A stretch of 8,789 nt of DNA. Source: a bacterium (GTDB lineage Bacteria > Ratteibacteria > UBA8468 > B48-G9 > JAFGKM01). The notes under the pieces are model-generated. The model saw nothing but the letters and a program-made list of their open reading frames with translations. It was not told the origin of the DNA and did no database searches. The stretch is from assembly GCA_029548585.1 (NCBI GenBank), contig JAKPNC010000114.1, positions 1 to 8,789 of the forward strand, given 5' to 3'. Shown here in pieces: positions 1 through 6,214 of this stretch. Numbering within the stretch: position 1 is the first letter of the stretch; each line of letters starts with the position of its first letter. A program made the position numbers and the translations under genes.

Positions 1-2566
1 TGGTGCTCCTGTATGGACGTCTCTTGGTAAGGAGTACGTCGCCTTCCGGGTCGCTGACATACTTTTCGTTTATCTCGTAAAGGAGTTCCCGGAGCCTGGG
101 TTCCCAGGTGAATTCGTATGCCTGGGCAATATGTCTCATTGTAAGAAGCGCGCGCCAGTGGACTTTTTCAGACGTGAGGGTCTTTTTCGCCGCATCTGAG
201 AAATTCGCAAGGATATCCGCGGAACGCCTGTACCCGGTGATGTAGTAATCGTGCAGGACCTGGTCCATGTTGACCACGGTGGAAAGCTCGTACTGGTCTC
301 CTATGCCCTGCCAGTGCATAGGAAGGTCTGAGATTCTGTTTCTCCCTGCAAGGGTTCCCTTGCTTGCATTGGAACGCAGGAAGAGTCCCTGTATCTTGTC
401 TTCCACGTTCCAGTGGGCCATGTTATTATCCATGAAGGCCCTGTTTGAACCCTGCGCAAATTCCCTGATCTCCCTTTCCGCCGAACGTCCGTACAGGTAC
501 CAGCTTTCAGCCCGCAGGGAGTAGCCGCCCGTCCTGTAGTTATGCACTATCCTGTTGGGTCCGGCATGGTAATCAACGAATCCTCCGAAAGGCCCCCCGT
601 TCCACATCTTGACCAGGCCGCGGAAGAGCCCGTCTATGACCGCCTCCTCGGCAGGATACTTTTTCTCATCCTTGGGGTGTATCTGTCCCATGACCTCTGT
701 TTTCCTCATCCACTGCGGGGAAACATGGAGAAAAACCTGTTTCGAATGAAGGCCGGCTGTAACTGAAGTATCAAGGGATGATGAAAAGGGCATCAGTAAA
801 ATATCGTGGGTTTTGGCCCATCCGGCGGCATTGCTTTTATGGTTCTTTATGAAGTCAAGGTAATCCTGCAGAACCTTTCCCGGAACCTGGTCGTAGCCCT
901 CGATATTTTCCATGGGCAGCATGCCCCAGTTTTTCATGATGGATTCCATGCGGAAGTCGAGTTCCCTGCCTGAAGAAGGACTGAAAAGCTTGAGGTTCAC
1001 GCGGCCTGCCGAAAGCTCGAATTCCTTGGGGTGCTGTGCGGCCGCATCCCTGCATGAAATAATCCACCCGCCGTTTCTTCCGGCCACGGCGGCCCAGTCT
1101 CCCATGTTGCCCTGGTAGGTCGTTTTCTGCTTCCCTGTCCGGGATATCTCGAAAACGCTTTTCCCGTGAAGGCATGGCGTCCAGGGCGTCGATGGAGCAG
1201 CCTTTTTCCATTGAGAGAAGGATACCGGTTTCAATCCGAGGTTGATTCCCTCTTTTTGAAGAATGTTTACCTTATCTTTTTGAGCCAGGGGTATGGATTG
1301 AACATCATCTCCCTTTCCGGAGGCAAGGCTGAATAATGCTTTCGCCCCGCCGCCTGCCGGGGTGTCAAATTCCCAACCGACTTCCCTGAACCATACCTGG
1401 TTGGTATCCCGTATGAGTATAAGAGTGTGTACCGCCGAAACTTCCGGACGGCCTGCGTAAAAATGGAGCCTTGTTATGTGGCGGGCAAGGTTCTCTCCCC
1501 CGGCTGTACTGTAGAATCCTTCAATCCTGACAACCGCGGATATGGGGCCGGACGCTTCTATCTTCATCACTGCTTCCCGGCCCGAGGCCCTGGCGAGCCG
1601 TCCATCCTGGTCTATAAGGTAGAGTCCCCGTCCGTTTCCTTCCCTTGCAACGACCTGCCCGTTGAAAAGCGCCTCTTTTATAAGGGAGCCTTCCGGCGCA
1701 ACCGTGTACCGGGCGCTGCCCGTGTCGATCTCAAGGATTTCTCCGCGCCCTGACCTGGTTACCGTCACGCCGGGTGAAGGAATGGATGCCGCGCTTCTTT
1801 CACCGGGCATCATGTATATACGGTCGCCGTTTTTACCGGATACGAGGGCGTCCGCCAGCACCCATTTTATCGAGCCTTCTGCCGCCCACCTGCCTGCTGT
1901 CTCCACCTGGGATGGAATTTCCCTGCCGGAAGAGTCTACAAGCCTGAGGCCCTTTATATCCCAGGCCGCTCCTATCGGTAAGGGAACCCCGAACCTTACC
2001 GGGTAATTCTCAACCGATTCGATACCTCCGGGAATATCTATTGTCAATGGTATTTTTGTTTCTGCTGGAAGCCTCCCCGGGGGTTCTGCCGATATCCATG
2101 TTTCAGATGTTCCAAGGATGGTTCCTTTCTCATCCGTCCATTCCAGCCTAAGGCGGGCCTTTTCTTCTCCCAGCCTGCGCATGTCTATGCTTATCAGTGC
2201 ATGTGACCCGGCAACTTTTTTTTCCGTGGTTGCCAGGGGAGAGTCAAATTGCCTGTCCCTGATTGCCGATACCCTCAGAAGAGTTCTTTCGGGAGAGTTT
2301 TCTTCACCGTCAAGTTTTACCAGGATATCGAGCCACCTTTCACAGGATGTTATCCTTTCCCTGCAACTGAAGATTTGCAGTCCCCCGGAATTAAATGACC
2401 CGGGGGTCTCATGCCACGGGAGAACCTTTGCAAGGCTGGAGAATTCTACGGATATCGTATCCCGGGCTGGAGATGAAAGGCAGTTCATGGAAGATAAAAC
2501 GGCCAGCGGAAGAAAGATCAGAAAACGTACCTTAACCAGGATCTCTTTAACGCTGTATCGGCGCAT
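1..2566 (-). CDS. Large secreted PcRGLX/YetA-like protein (exo-rhamnogalacturonan-lyase-like), 3' end outside window
   Basis: The frame is open from ATG at 2566 to the window edge: 855 complete codons and no stop. The start has GGGAGG just upstream and follows the reductase stop by 36 bases. Residues 1-30 are a basic then hydrophobic export signal ending in MNC (Cys29), a possible non-canonical lipobox. Residues 35-165 look beta-rich and are unassigned. Residues 170-240 carry the signature I recognise: PVRFGVPLPIGAAWDIKGL (189-207), then SQVETAGRW and GSIKWVLAD, matching the N-terminal RIFT barrel of PcRGLX/YetA proteins (Gv-P-f-p-G, then DGS-i-kW). Residues 370-855 are rich in Trp, Tyr, His and Arg (VDYHAGPNRIVHNYRTGGY at 664-682, MDNNMAHW at 712-719), as expected for the (alpha/alpha)6 part. 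Characterised relatives include an exo-acting rhamnogalacturonan lyase. Here the substrate is inferred and catalytic residues are not proven. It probably acts in the periplasm or on the cell surface. Confidence 0.8.
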   Translation of the reverse strand, partial: MRRYSVKEILVKVRFLIFLPLAVLSSMNCLSSPARDTISVEFSSLAKVLPWHETPGSFNSGGLQIFSCRERITSCERWLDILVKLDGEENSPERTLLRVSAIRDRQFDSPLATTEKKVAGSHALISIDMRRLGEEKARLRLEWTDEKGTILGTSETWISAEPPGRLPAETKIPLTIDIPGGIESVENYPVRFGVPLPIGAAWDIKGLRLVDSSGREIPSQVETAGRWAAEGSIKWVLADALVSGKNGDRIYMMPGERSAASIPSPGVTVTRSGRGEILEIDTGSARYTVAPEGSLIKEALFNGQVVAREGNGRGLYLIDQDGRLARASGREAVMKIEASGPISAVVRIEGFYSTAGGENLARHITRLHFYAGRPEVSAVHTLILIRDTNQVWFREVGWEFDTPAGGGAKALFSLASGKGDDVQSIPLAQKDKVNILQKEGINLGLKPVSFSQWKKAAPSTPWTPCLHGKSVFEISRTGKQKTTYQGNMGDWAAVAGRNGGWIISCRDAAAQHPKEFELSAGRVNLKLFSPSSGRELDFRMESIMKNWGMLPMENIEGYDQVPGKVLQDYLDFIKNHKSNAAGWAKTHDILLMPFSSSLDTSVTAGLHSKQVFLHVSPQWMRKTEVMGQIHPKDEKKYPAEEAVIDGLFRGLVKMWNGGPFGGFVDYHAGPNRIVHNYRTGGYSLRAESWYLYGRSAEREIREFAQGSNRAFMDNNMAHWNVEDKIQGLFLRSNASKGTLAGRNRISDLPMHWQGIGDQYELSTVVNMDQVLHDYYITGYRRSADILANFSDAAKKTLTSEKVHWRALLTMRHIAQAYEFTWEPRLRELLYEINEKYVSDPEGDVLLTKRRPYRST

Positions 2567-2602
2567 TGAGCCTCCCTTCCAAGGGTTGGTAAGGTCATGA
2601 TC

Positions 2603-3547
2603 CTACTTTTTTGGTGAAAAGATATTTTCCAGTTTTGACTTTTCTTCAACGGTCATAGATTTGAAGTTTGCTGCCGACATGACATTTTCTTCAACGTGCC
2701 ATATCTCCGAAACGCTGACGACGGCGGTTGTAACGGGATAACTCAGGGCGTACCTGAGAAGGTCTTCCATCCGGACACCGTATCTTAATAGCTTGCCTCC
2801 GCCGGCAGTGTGTATGGCTATTACTCCGACTCCTTTTTCAGCGGCCTTTTTCATGAATTCGTCCAGGTATGGCCTGTCCAACATGGCATCGCCTGCAGGA
2901 TTCAGGGTAACGACCATGCAGTCGTAAACTCCGAGATCGAGGGCTTTGAGGAGTATCTTCGGGGAATGGCTTGACATGCCTATGTAATTGACAACTTTCT
3001 TCTCTTTCAGTTCGAGGAAGGCCTTCAATGCGCCTCTTTCCGACGTTACCTCTTCCAACTGGTTCTCGTTGAAGACGCCGTGGTGAAGGTAAAGATCTAA
3101 GTGGTCGGTCTGCAGGTTTCTAAGGCTCCTCTGTACAAGCCTCATAGCCCCGTCGTAAGTGAAATCGTGGCACTTGTCGGTAAGAAATACCTCGTTTCTC
3201 CTGGTCTTCATCACGTGGCCGATATACCTTTCACTGAGACCTCCTACATAACGTGGGGAGGTGTCTATGTATTTGACGCCCATGTCTATGGCCCGGTTGA
3301 TGACGTCTATCTCTTTTTGGAAATTGCCTTGTCTGCCGATATAAGCTCCTCCGAGGCTGAAAAGTGGTATTTCCTTGCCTGTTTTGCCCAATCGGCGGGT
3401 CTGCATCTGCTGAAGAACAGAAGTCTCCGGCCTGGTTTCATCGCCGGCGGCTGCCGTGTGAATATTGAAAGGATAGACTGTGAAGAAAAGGATAAGACAA
3501 AGCAGAACCCGCATGGAAGAAAGGATTTTCACAAGTGTTCTTTTCAT
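2603..3547 (-). CDS. Exported aldo/keto reductase
   Basis: This is a 314-residue aldo/keto reductase with an N-terminal signal peptide (basic MKRTLVKILSSMR, a hydrophobic run near residues 14-26, likely cleavage after TAAA near residue 34). The barrel starts at RRLGKTGKEIPLFSLGG. The AKR tetrad appears intact: Asp95 and Tyr100 in IDTSPRY, Lys125 in FLTDK, and a His at 155/156 in DLYLHHG. The C-terminal VVSVSEIWHVEEN replaces the usual cofactor-loop region, and there is no C-terminal ferredoxin-like extension. AKRs normally reduce or oxidise sugar or carbonyl groups with NADP(H). An ATG 15 codons upstream (3592) is in frame, but it would lie upstream of the predicted transcription start, so 3547 (preceded by a purine-rich CGGGGGC) is preferred. 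It is the first gene of an operon with the PcRGLX/YetA-like gene, suggesting a role in processing the released or modified sugar. The substrate is unknown. Confidence 0.87.
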   Translation of the reverse strand: MKRTLVKILSSMRVLLCLILFFTVYPFNIHTAAAGDETRPETSVLQQMQTRRLGKTGKEIPLFSLGGAYIGRQGNFQKEIDVINRAIDMGVKYIDTSPRYVGGLSERYIGHVMKTRRNEVFLTDKCHDFTYDGAMRLVQRSLRNLQTDHLDLYLHHGVFNENQLEEVTSERGALKAFLELKEKKVVNYIGMSSHSPKILLKALDLGVYDCMVVTLNPAGDAMLDRPYLDEFMKKAAEKGVGVIAIHTAGGGKLLRYGVRMEDLLRYALSYPVTTAVVSVSEIWHVEENVMSAANFKSMTVEEKSKLENIFSPKK

Positions 3548-3582
3548 GTAATGCCCCCGTTTTGAATTATATCTGTTGAAAT

Positions 3583-3611
3583 AATATACCATGAAAACGG
3601 ACGCTTCTCAA
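3583..3611 (-). promoter_or_regulatory. Sigma-70-type promoter of the reductase/lyase-like operon
   Basis: Read on the minus strand: TTGAGA (3611-3606), a 17-base spacer, then TATATT (3588-3583). Each hexamer is one base off consensus. The predicted start is near 3576, giving a leader of about 30 bases before the ATG at 3547. This rules against the longer annotated start at 3592. Confidence 0.6.
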
Positions 3612-3696
3612 AACGTGAAAAGATTCTTCATGTAATGGTGGAGGATATTCTTTCCTGAGATTGGAGAAAAAAGCGGTATAAACGGTACAAAGAAGA

Positions 3697-3720
3697 AGGC
3701 GCCGGATTTCTCCGGCGCCT
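3697..3720 (-). terminator. Rho-independent terminator after the small lysine-rich gene
   Basis: A perfect 10-base-pair stem (AGGCGCCGGA / TCCGGCGCCT) closes a four-base loop. Read on the minus strand the loop is GAAA, a stable GNRA tetraloop, and the stem is followed by TCTTCTTTG. It lies about 30 bases after the stop of the gene ending at 3750. The opposite direction has no comparable T-run, so it serves the minus strand. Confidence 0.75.
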
Positions 3721-3749
3721 GGATTCAATTTAATGCTTTTAAGATTTAT

Positions 3750-3926
3750 TTACTTTTTCTTTTTTGGAGCTGTTTTTTTCTTCTTTGGAGCCGCCTTTTT
3801 TGGAGCTGCTTTTTTCTTCTTGCCGCCTCTTGCCATCTTTGCTTCACAGACGTTGCCTGCGCCGTCAACATAATACATGCAGCCGGGCTGTCTCTGAACC
3901 GCACCCTTAATCAATATTCTTCCCAT
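3750..3926 (-). CDS. Small protein with Lys/Ala/Pro-rich basic tail (58 aa)
   Basis: It starts at ATG 3926 with a near-perfect AAAGGAGG ribosome site and ends at TAA 3750, followed by a strong terminator, so it is very likely expressed. Residues 1-30 (MGRILIKGAVQRQPGCMYYV, then DGAGNVCEAK) form a compact N-terminal unit with Cys16 and Cys27 and an aromatic MYYVDGAGNV turn. Residues 31-58 are almost only Gly, Lys, Ala and Pro: KKKK-AAP-KK-AAP-KKKK-TAP-KKKK. Such tails resemble histone-H1-like or AlgP-type nucleic-acid-binding tails; binding of DNA or RNA is inference. The N-terminal part looks like a conserved small-protein type of unknown function. It lies 66 bases after the 59-residue gene, probably in the same transcript. 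Three copies of TTTGGAGC (plus strand) make the tail an imperfect repeat that could slip. Confidence 0.8.
   Translation of the reverse strand: MGRILIKGAVQRQPGCMYYVDGAGNVCEAKMARGGKKKKAAPKKAAPKKKKTAPKKKK
3763..3806. repeat. Imperfect repeat encoding the K/AP tail
   Basis: TTTGGAGC occurs at 3763-3770, 3784-3791 and 3799-3806 (plus-strand reading), separated by T-rich tracts. On the coding strand each copy gives GCTCCAAA or GCCGCTCCAAAG-like codons for (A)AP-K. Spacings of 21 and 15 bases keep the frame, so gain or loss of units would change tail length without a frameshift. Confidence 0.6.
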
Positions 3927-3992
3927 TCTCTTCCTCCTTTGTTTGCGTTTCTACTGCCTGGATAAGGTTTTTATAATAAAATATCGTTTTAT

Positions 3993-4172
3993 TCAGGGTC
4001 TCCTGTAAACGTTAAGCCCGATTTTTATGTTCTCTTTTCCAGGCACGGAAACGTTGCCTTCCGTTGAAGCGACTATAATGTTTTTCCCTGATGACGAGGT
4101 GCCGAACTCTTGAGATATGTCAATACTTATCGTCAGGATATTTCCTTCGAGTTTCATATTGCAATTTTTCAT
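3993..4172 (-). CDS. Small hypothetical protein (59 aa)
   Basis: The protein begins MKNCNMKLEGNILTISIDIS and ends NIKIGLNVYRRP. The sequence alternates hydrophobic and polar residues (LTISIDIS, NIIVAS, NVSVPG), suggesting a small beta-sandwich or barrel. The central SSSGKNIIVASTEGNVSVPG has glycine/serine turns and is the most distinctive part. There is no signal peptide or membrane segment. ATG 4172 is preferred: AAGG lies 5 bases and GGGAGG about 10 bases upstream, while a TTG seven codons earlier (4193) has no ribosome site. A good promoter stands about 45 bases upstream, and the Lys-rich small gene follows 66 bases downstream. A 7-base AT-rich inverted repeat (3975-3981 / 3987-3993) sits right after the stop. 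I do not recognise a function; it looks like a conserved small protein, not a random frame. Confidence 0.72.
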   Translation of the reverse strand: MKNCNMKLEGNILTISIDISQEFGTSSSGKNIIVASTEGNVSVPGKENIKIGLNVYRRP

Positions 4173-4216
4173 TTTTACCTTGCCTCCCATCAATGAATTA
4201 CAGGATATTTACCAAT

Positions 4217-4245
4217 ATGTTAAACTCAAGGCTTTTTCCTGTCAA
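4217..4245 (-). promoter_or_regulatory. Promoter of the two small genes
   Basis: Minus strand: TTGACA (4245-4240, perfect), a 17-base spacer, then TAACAT (4222-4217, 4 of 6 with the key first A and last T). The predicted start is near 4210, giving a leader of about 38 bases to ATG 4172. Confidence 0.65.
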
Positions 4246-4283
4246 GTAAAATTTAAAAAATATTTTTTTTAAAGGAGTGTGAT

Positions 4284-4472
4284 TTGAAAGGTTTTGTTAA
4301 ATACATGGTGAGCTATGTCAAGTGTTTTTTTACAATACGGATTGCCAATCTCTCTTTTGGCGGTGCCGGATATTGTATTCCAAACCAGGTTTTTGCGTCA
4401 AACAGGAACTTGAAACGGGAAGTCCCTTCATCACCTTATCATGGGGACAAAACTTCTGGTGCCAGCGAGTAA
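4284..4472 (+). CDS. Doubtful small frame with TTG start and strong ribosome site (62 codons)
   Basis: AAAGGAG (4271-4277) lies 6 bases before TTG at 4284, ideal spacing in an otherwise AT-rich region. The product would begin KGFVKYMVSYVKCFFTIRIA after the initiator, a mildly hydrophobic basic segment, then GGAGYCIPNQVFASN and a polar end. It has no recognisable domain, and a second frame (4322-4528) is also open across most of it, which weakens the case. It lies between the small-gene promoter and the HTH-gene promoter, pointing toward the HTH gene. It may be a leader peptide, a decayed gene or chance. I see no structured RNA that I can name in 4280-4500. Confidence 0.25.
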   Translation: MKGFVKYMVSYVKCFFTIRIANLSFGGAGYCIPNQVFASNRNLKREVPSSPYHGDKTSGASE

Positions 4473-4534
4473 AAAATGTATTGTGGAAGATAACTGAATG
4501 TTTCACATTAACCGGAAATAAAATATAAATAAAC

Positions 4535-4563
4535 TTTACAAAAATTGAAAATTAGTTTATAAT
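4535..4563 (+). promoter_or_regulatory. Strong promoter of the HTH regulator
   Basis: TTTACA (4535-4540, 5 of 6), exactly 17 bases, then TATAAT (4558-4563, perfect). The predicted start is near 4570, giving a leader of about 48 bases to ATG 4619. The surroundings are very AT-rich, which raises the chance of a fortuitous match, but spacing and both hexamers are excellent. Confidence 0.65.
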
Positions 4564-4586
4564 ATATTAAGCTAATACTTAATATA
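4563..4586. promoter_or_regulatory. 24-base inverted repeat at the transcription start of the HTH gene (candidate operator)
   Basis: Two perfect 9-base arms, TATATTAAG (4563-4571) and CTTAATATA (4578-4586), flank a 6-base centre CTAATA. The repeat begins on the last base of the -10 hexamer and covers the predicted start, the usual place for an autorepression site. Binding by the adjacent XRE-type regulator is inference. Confidence 0.5.
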
Positions 4587-4618
4587 ATTCGCATTAATTT
4601 CGTTATGGAGGTGAAACA

Positions 4619-5080
4619 ATGTCGACAATAGGTAATATTTTAAGAGATGAAATAAGAAGGCTGGCAAGAAAAGAGATGAGAAAAGCATATCCAGATATGC
4701 CTGAGCTTTCAAAACGTATCTCAGTACTTGAAAGGTCCGTCGATAAGCTTAACAAGGAAATTGCACGGATTTCTCCAGGAGCCGGAGTAGCTTTGCCCCG
4801 CAAGCGGATTGAGCAGTTGAGCGCTTCTGAAGAAACGCTTGAGAAAGCTCGCTTAAGTCCCAGGCTTATAAATAAATGCCGCAAGAAACTCAAGCTTTCA
4901 ATGAAGGATTTCGCAAGGCTTGCAGGAGTGAGCTCTGTTACCGTCTACCAGTGGGAAAAGGGAAAAGTTAAACCCGGCAAGAGGGCCAGGGCGGTGCTCG
5001 TGGGCTTGCGAAAACTGAGCTGGCAGAAAGCTAAGAAGCTTCTTTCCGGCGGACAGCCTGAAATCTCTGTGAAAAAGTAG
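4619..5080 (+). CDS. XRE-type helix-turn-helix regulator with N-terminal coiled coil
   Basis: This is a 153-residue cytoplasmic protein. Residues 1-50 (MSTIGNILRDEIRRLARKEM, then heptad-like Leu/Ile in LSKRISVLERSVDKLNKEIA) are charged and predicted to form a coiled coil, probably for dimerisation. Residues 51-78 are a linker. Residues 82-135 hold a Cro/CI-type helix-turn-helix: LINKCRKKLKLSMKDFARL, then AGVSSVTVYQWEKGKVKP, with the diagnostic V-S-x-x-T-V-Y-x-W-E-x-G-K pattern. The C-terminus is basic. The arrangement (conserved D-E-I-x-R-L-A-R-K-E start, coiled coil, C-terminal HTH) matches a widespread family of bacterial regulators whose targets are mostly unknown. Start: GGAGGT five to ten bases before ATG 4619. 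Autoregulation through the 4563-4586 inverted repeat is plausible, as is control of the divergent small genes. It is convergent with the stress-protein gene, 43 bases away. Confidence 0.85.
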   Translation: MSTIGNILRDEIRRLARKEMRKAYPDMPELSKRISVLERSVDKLNKEIARISPGAGVALPRKRIEQLSASEETLEKARLSPRLINKCRKKLKLSMKDFARLAGVSSVTVYQWEKGKVKPGKRARAVLVGLRKLSWQKAKKLLSGGQPEISVKK

Positions 5081-5117
5081 CCATTGGTATATAAGGTGCA
5101 TTGAGTATGTATTGACG

Positions 5118-5140
5118 ACTCAGTTACTGGGTAGTTTTTT
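5118..5140 (+). terminator. Weak terminator after the HTH gene
   Basis: ACTCAG (5118-5123) can pair with CTGGGT (5127-5132) with one G-U pair around a TTA loop, followed by AG and six Ts (5135-5140). It lies about 40 bases after the HTH stop and overlaps the last codons of the convergent stress-protein gene. The stem is short, so strength is uncertain. Confidence 0.4.
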
Positions 5141-6053
5141 GCATACTTTCCTGGAATTGAAGCCTGTTGCGGTCCCTTTCAGGCATGGGGATAAGCAGAA
5201 TGGGCGCACGGGAAGACCTTGCCACGTTCTGGCTTATGCTTCCTATGAAGGTTTCCTGCATGAATCCCCTACCCTGGCTTCCCATAACTATCAAGGAAAC
5301 ATCCTTTGAGTTTATTGTCTCAGTTATTTCTTTTACGGGATGGCCGTAGGAGATAATTATTTCTATGGGTGTCGAATGACTGGTTCTTGAAACAAGTTGT
5401 TCTTTTATTTTTGAGAGGCGTTCGTAATCAATCCTGTTAAACTCTTCAAGCTTGTGGGACAGGTGGGGAGAAATCAGCGTCCTGTTCTGGACATGCATCA
5501 GCGTGATCCTTCCCGGCCCCATATCAAGGATCTTTTCAAGGTATTTGAGGGCATAATCGGCATTGGTCGAAAAGTCCGTGGGGAAAAGGACATGCTCAAG
5601 GAATTCATAGCTTTCTTCGTTTATATAATCCGGCTGTTTTCTGCCATGGAACATGTGTATAAGAAGAATGGGCATGATCTGGTTGCATATAGCCTCGCTG
5701 GCTGTGTTGCCCATGAGGATTTCATAAGTGCGGGTGTGCATATAACTTCCAAGGACTATGAGAGAACGGTCTTCTTCAACGGCAACCCTGTTGATGCTTC
5801 TGCAGGTTTTTCCCACCAGGGCCTTTGCTTCAACCTTCATCCCATATTTTATCAGAAAGCTCTTCTGCTTTTCAAGTTCGGATTGTGCTGATGACCGTAT
5901 GATATCGAGGTTGATGCCGGGAAAATTCATCTCCTCAATGCATTCAAGGAGACACAGGTCGCTGGTTCCGAGTTTTTTCAATCCGCGCGCACATTTGGAA
6001 AGGGGAAAACCGGTTGTCCAGATGTCCATCACAATCATTGCTTTTGTGAACAT
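5124..6053 (-). CDS. Tandem universal stress protein (UspA-type), only second domain with ATP motif
   Basis: The 309-residue protein has two Usp domains: about 3-135 and 153-290. The second opens HVLFPTDFSTNADYALKYLE and carries the ATP-binding motif G-2x-G-9x-G-S complete at Gly258, Gly261, Gly271 and Ser272 (VMGSQGRGF...FIGSIS). In the first domain the equivalent LGSYMHTRTYEILMGNTAS (101-119) has Met105 in place of the second glycine and Asn before Thr, so it is probably a non-binding partner domain. Universal stress proteins are cytoplasmic and help survival under starvation, energy or oxidative stress; some bind ATP. The start ATG 6053 has AAAGGAG about 9 bases upstream. It has its own promoter and is transcribed alone, running into the convergent HTH gene. 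The family call is secure; the specific stress is unknown. Confidence 0.93.
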   Translation of the reverse strand: MFTKAMIVMDIWTTGFPLSKCARGLKKLGTSDLCLLECIEEMNFPGINLDIIRSSAQSELEKQKSFLIKYGMKVEAKALVGKTCRSINRVAVEEDRSLIVLGSYMHTRTYEILMGNTASEAICNQIMPILLIHMFHGRKQPDYINEESYEFLEHVLFPTDFSTNADYALKYLEKILDMGPGRITLMHVQNRTLISPHLSHKLEEFNRIDYERLSKIKEQLVSRTSHSTPIEIIISYGHPVKEITETINSKDVSLIVMGSQGRGFMQETFIGSISQNVARSSRAPILLIPMPERDRNRLQFQESMQKTTQ

Positions 6054-6082
6054 GTTGACTTCTCCTTTCCGTTCCCAATTAT

Positions 6083-6111
6083 ATTAAACCTTTTAATGTC
6101 AGGAGTGTCAA
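6083..6111 (-). promoter_or_regulatory. Promoter of the universal stress protein gene
   Basis: Minus strand: TTGACA (6111-6106, perfect), 17 bases, then TTTAAT (6088-6083, 5 of 6). The predicted start is near 6076, and the AAAGGAG ribosome site follows at 6068-6062. Confidence 0.68.
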
Positions 6112-6194
6112 TATTCCAATCAAATGACTGGCCGGGAAAGGTTTGAAGACGCAATAAAATTATATCAGATTGAGGGAACAGGTTTTAAGATCTG

Positions 6195-6214
6195 CTATTC
6201 CTTATAAGGGATAG
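6195..6214. repeat. 20-base near-perfect palindrome between GNAT and stress-protein genes
   Basis: CTATTCCTTATAAGGGATAG is self-complementary except for one T/G position in each arm. A related half, TATTATAAGGAAA, lies near 6260-6272. It is about 85 bases upstream of the stress-protein promoter and about 130 bases after the GNAT stop. It has no following T-run, so it is more like a regulator site or RNA fold than a terminator. The 290-base gap 6054-6343 otherwise holds only the stress-protein promoter. Confidence 0.35.

Noticed and set aside
855..1211. 118-codon minus-strand frame inside the large lyase-like gene
   Set aside because: It lies in another frame of the same strand; its Arg/Gly-rich product has no domain character, while the main frame is open for 855 codons with a recognisable fold signature.
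2118..2600. 160-codon plus-strand frame
   Set aside because: It is antisense to the start of the large secreted gene, Ser-rich without motifs, and has no supported ribosome site.
6124..6207. 27-codon plus-strand frame beginning MTGRERFEDAIKLY
   Set aside because: It looks protein-like and recalls the start of uroporphyrinogen-decarboxylase-type proteins, but it has no ribosome site, stops inside the palindrome and is too short to support even as a remnant.
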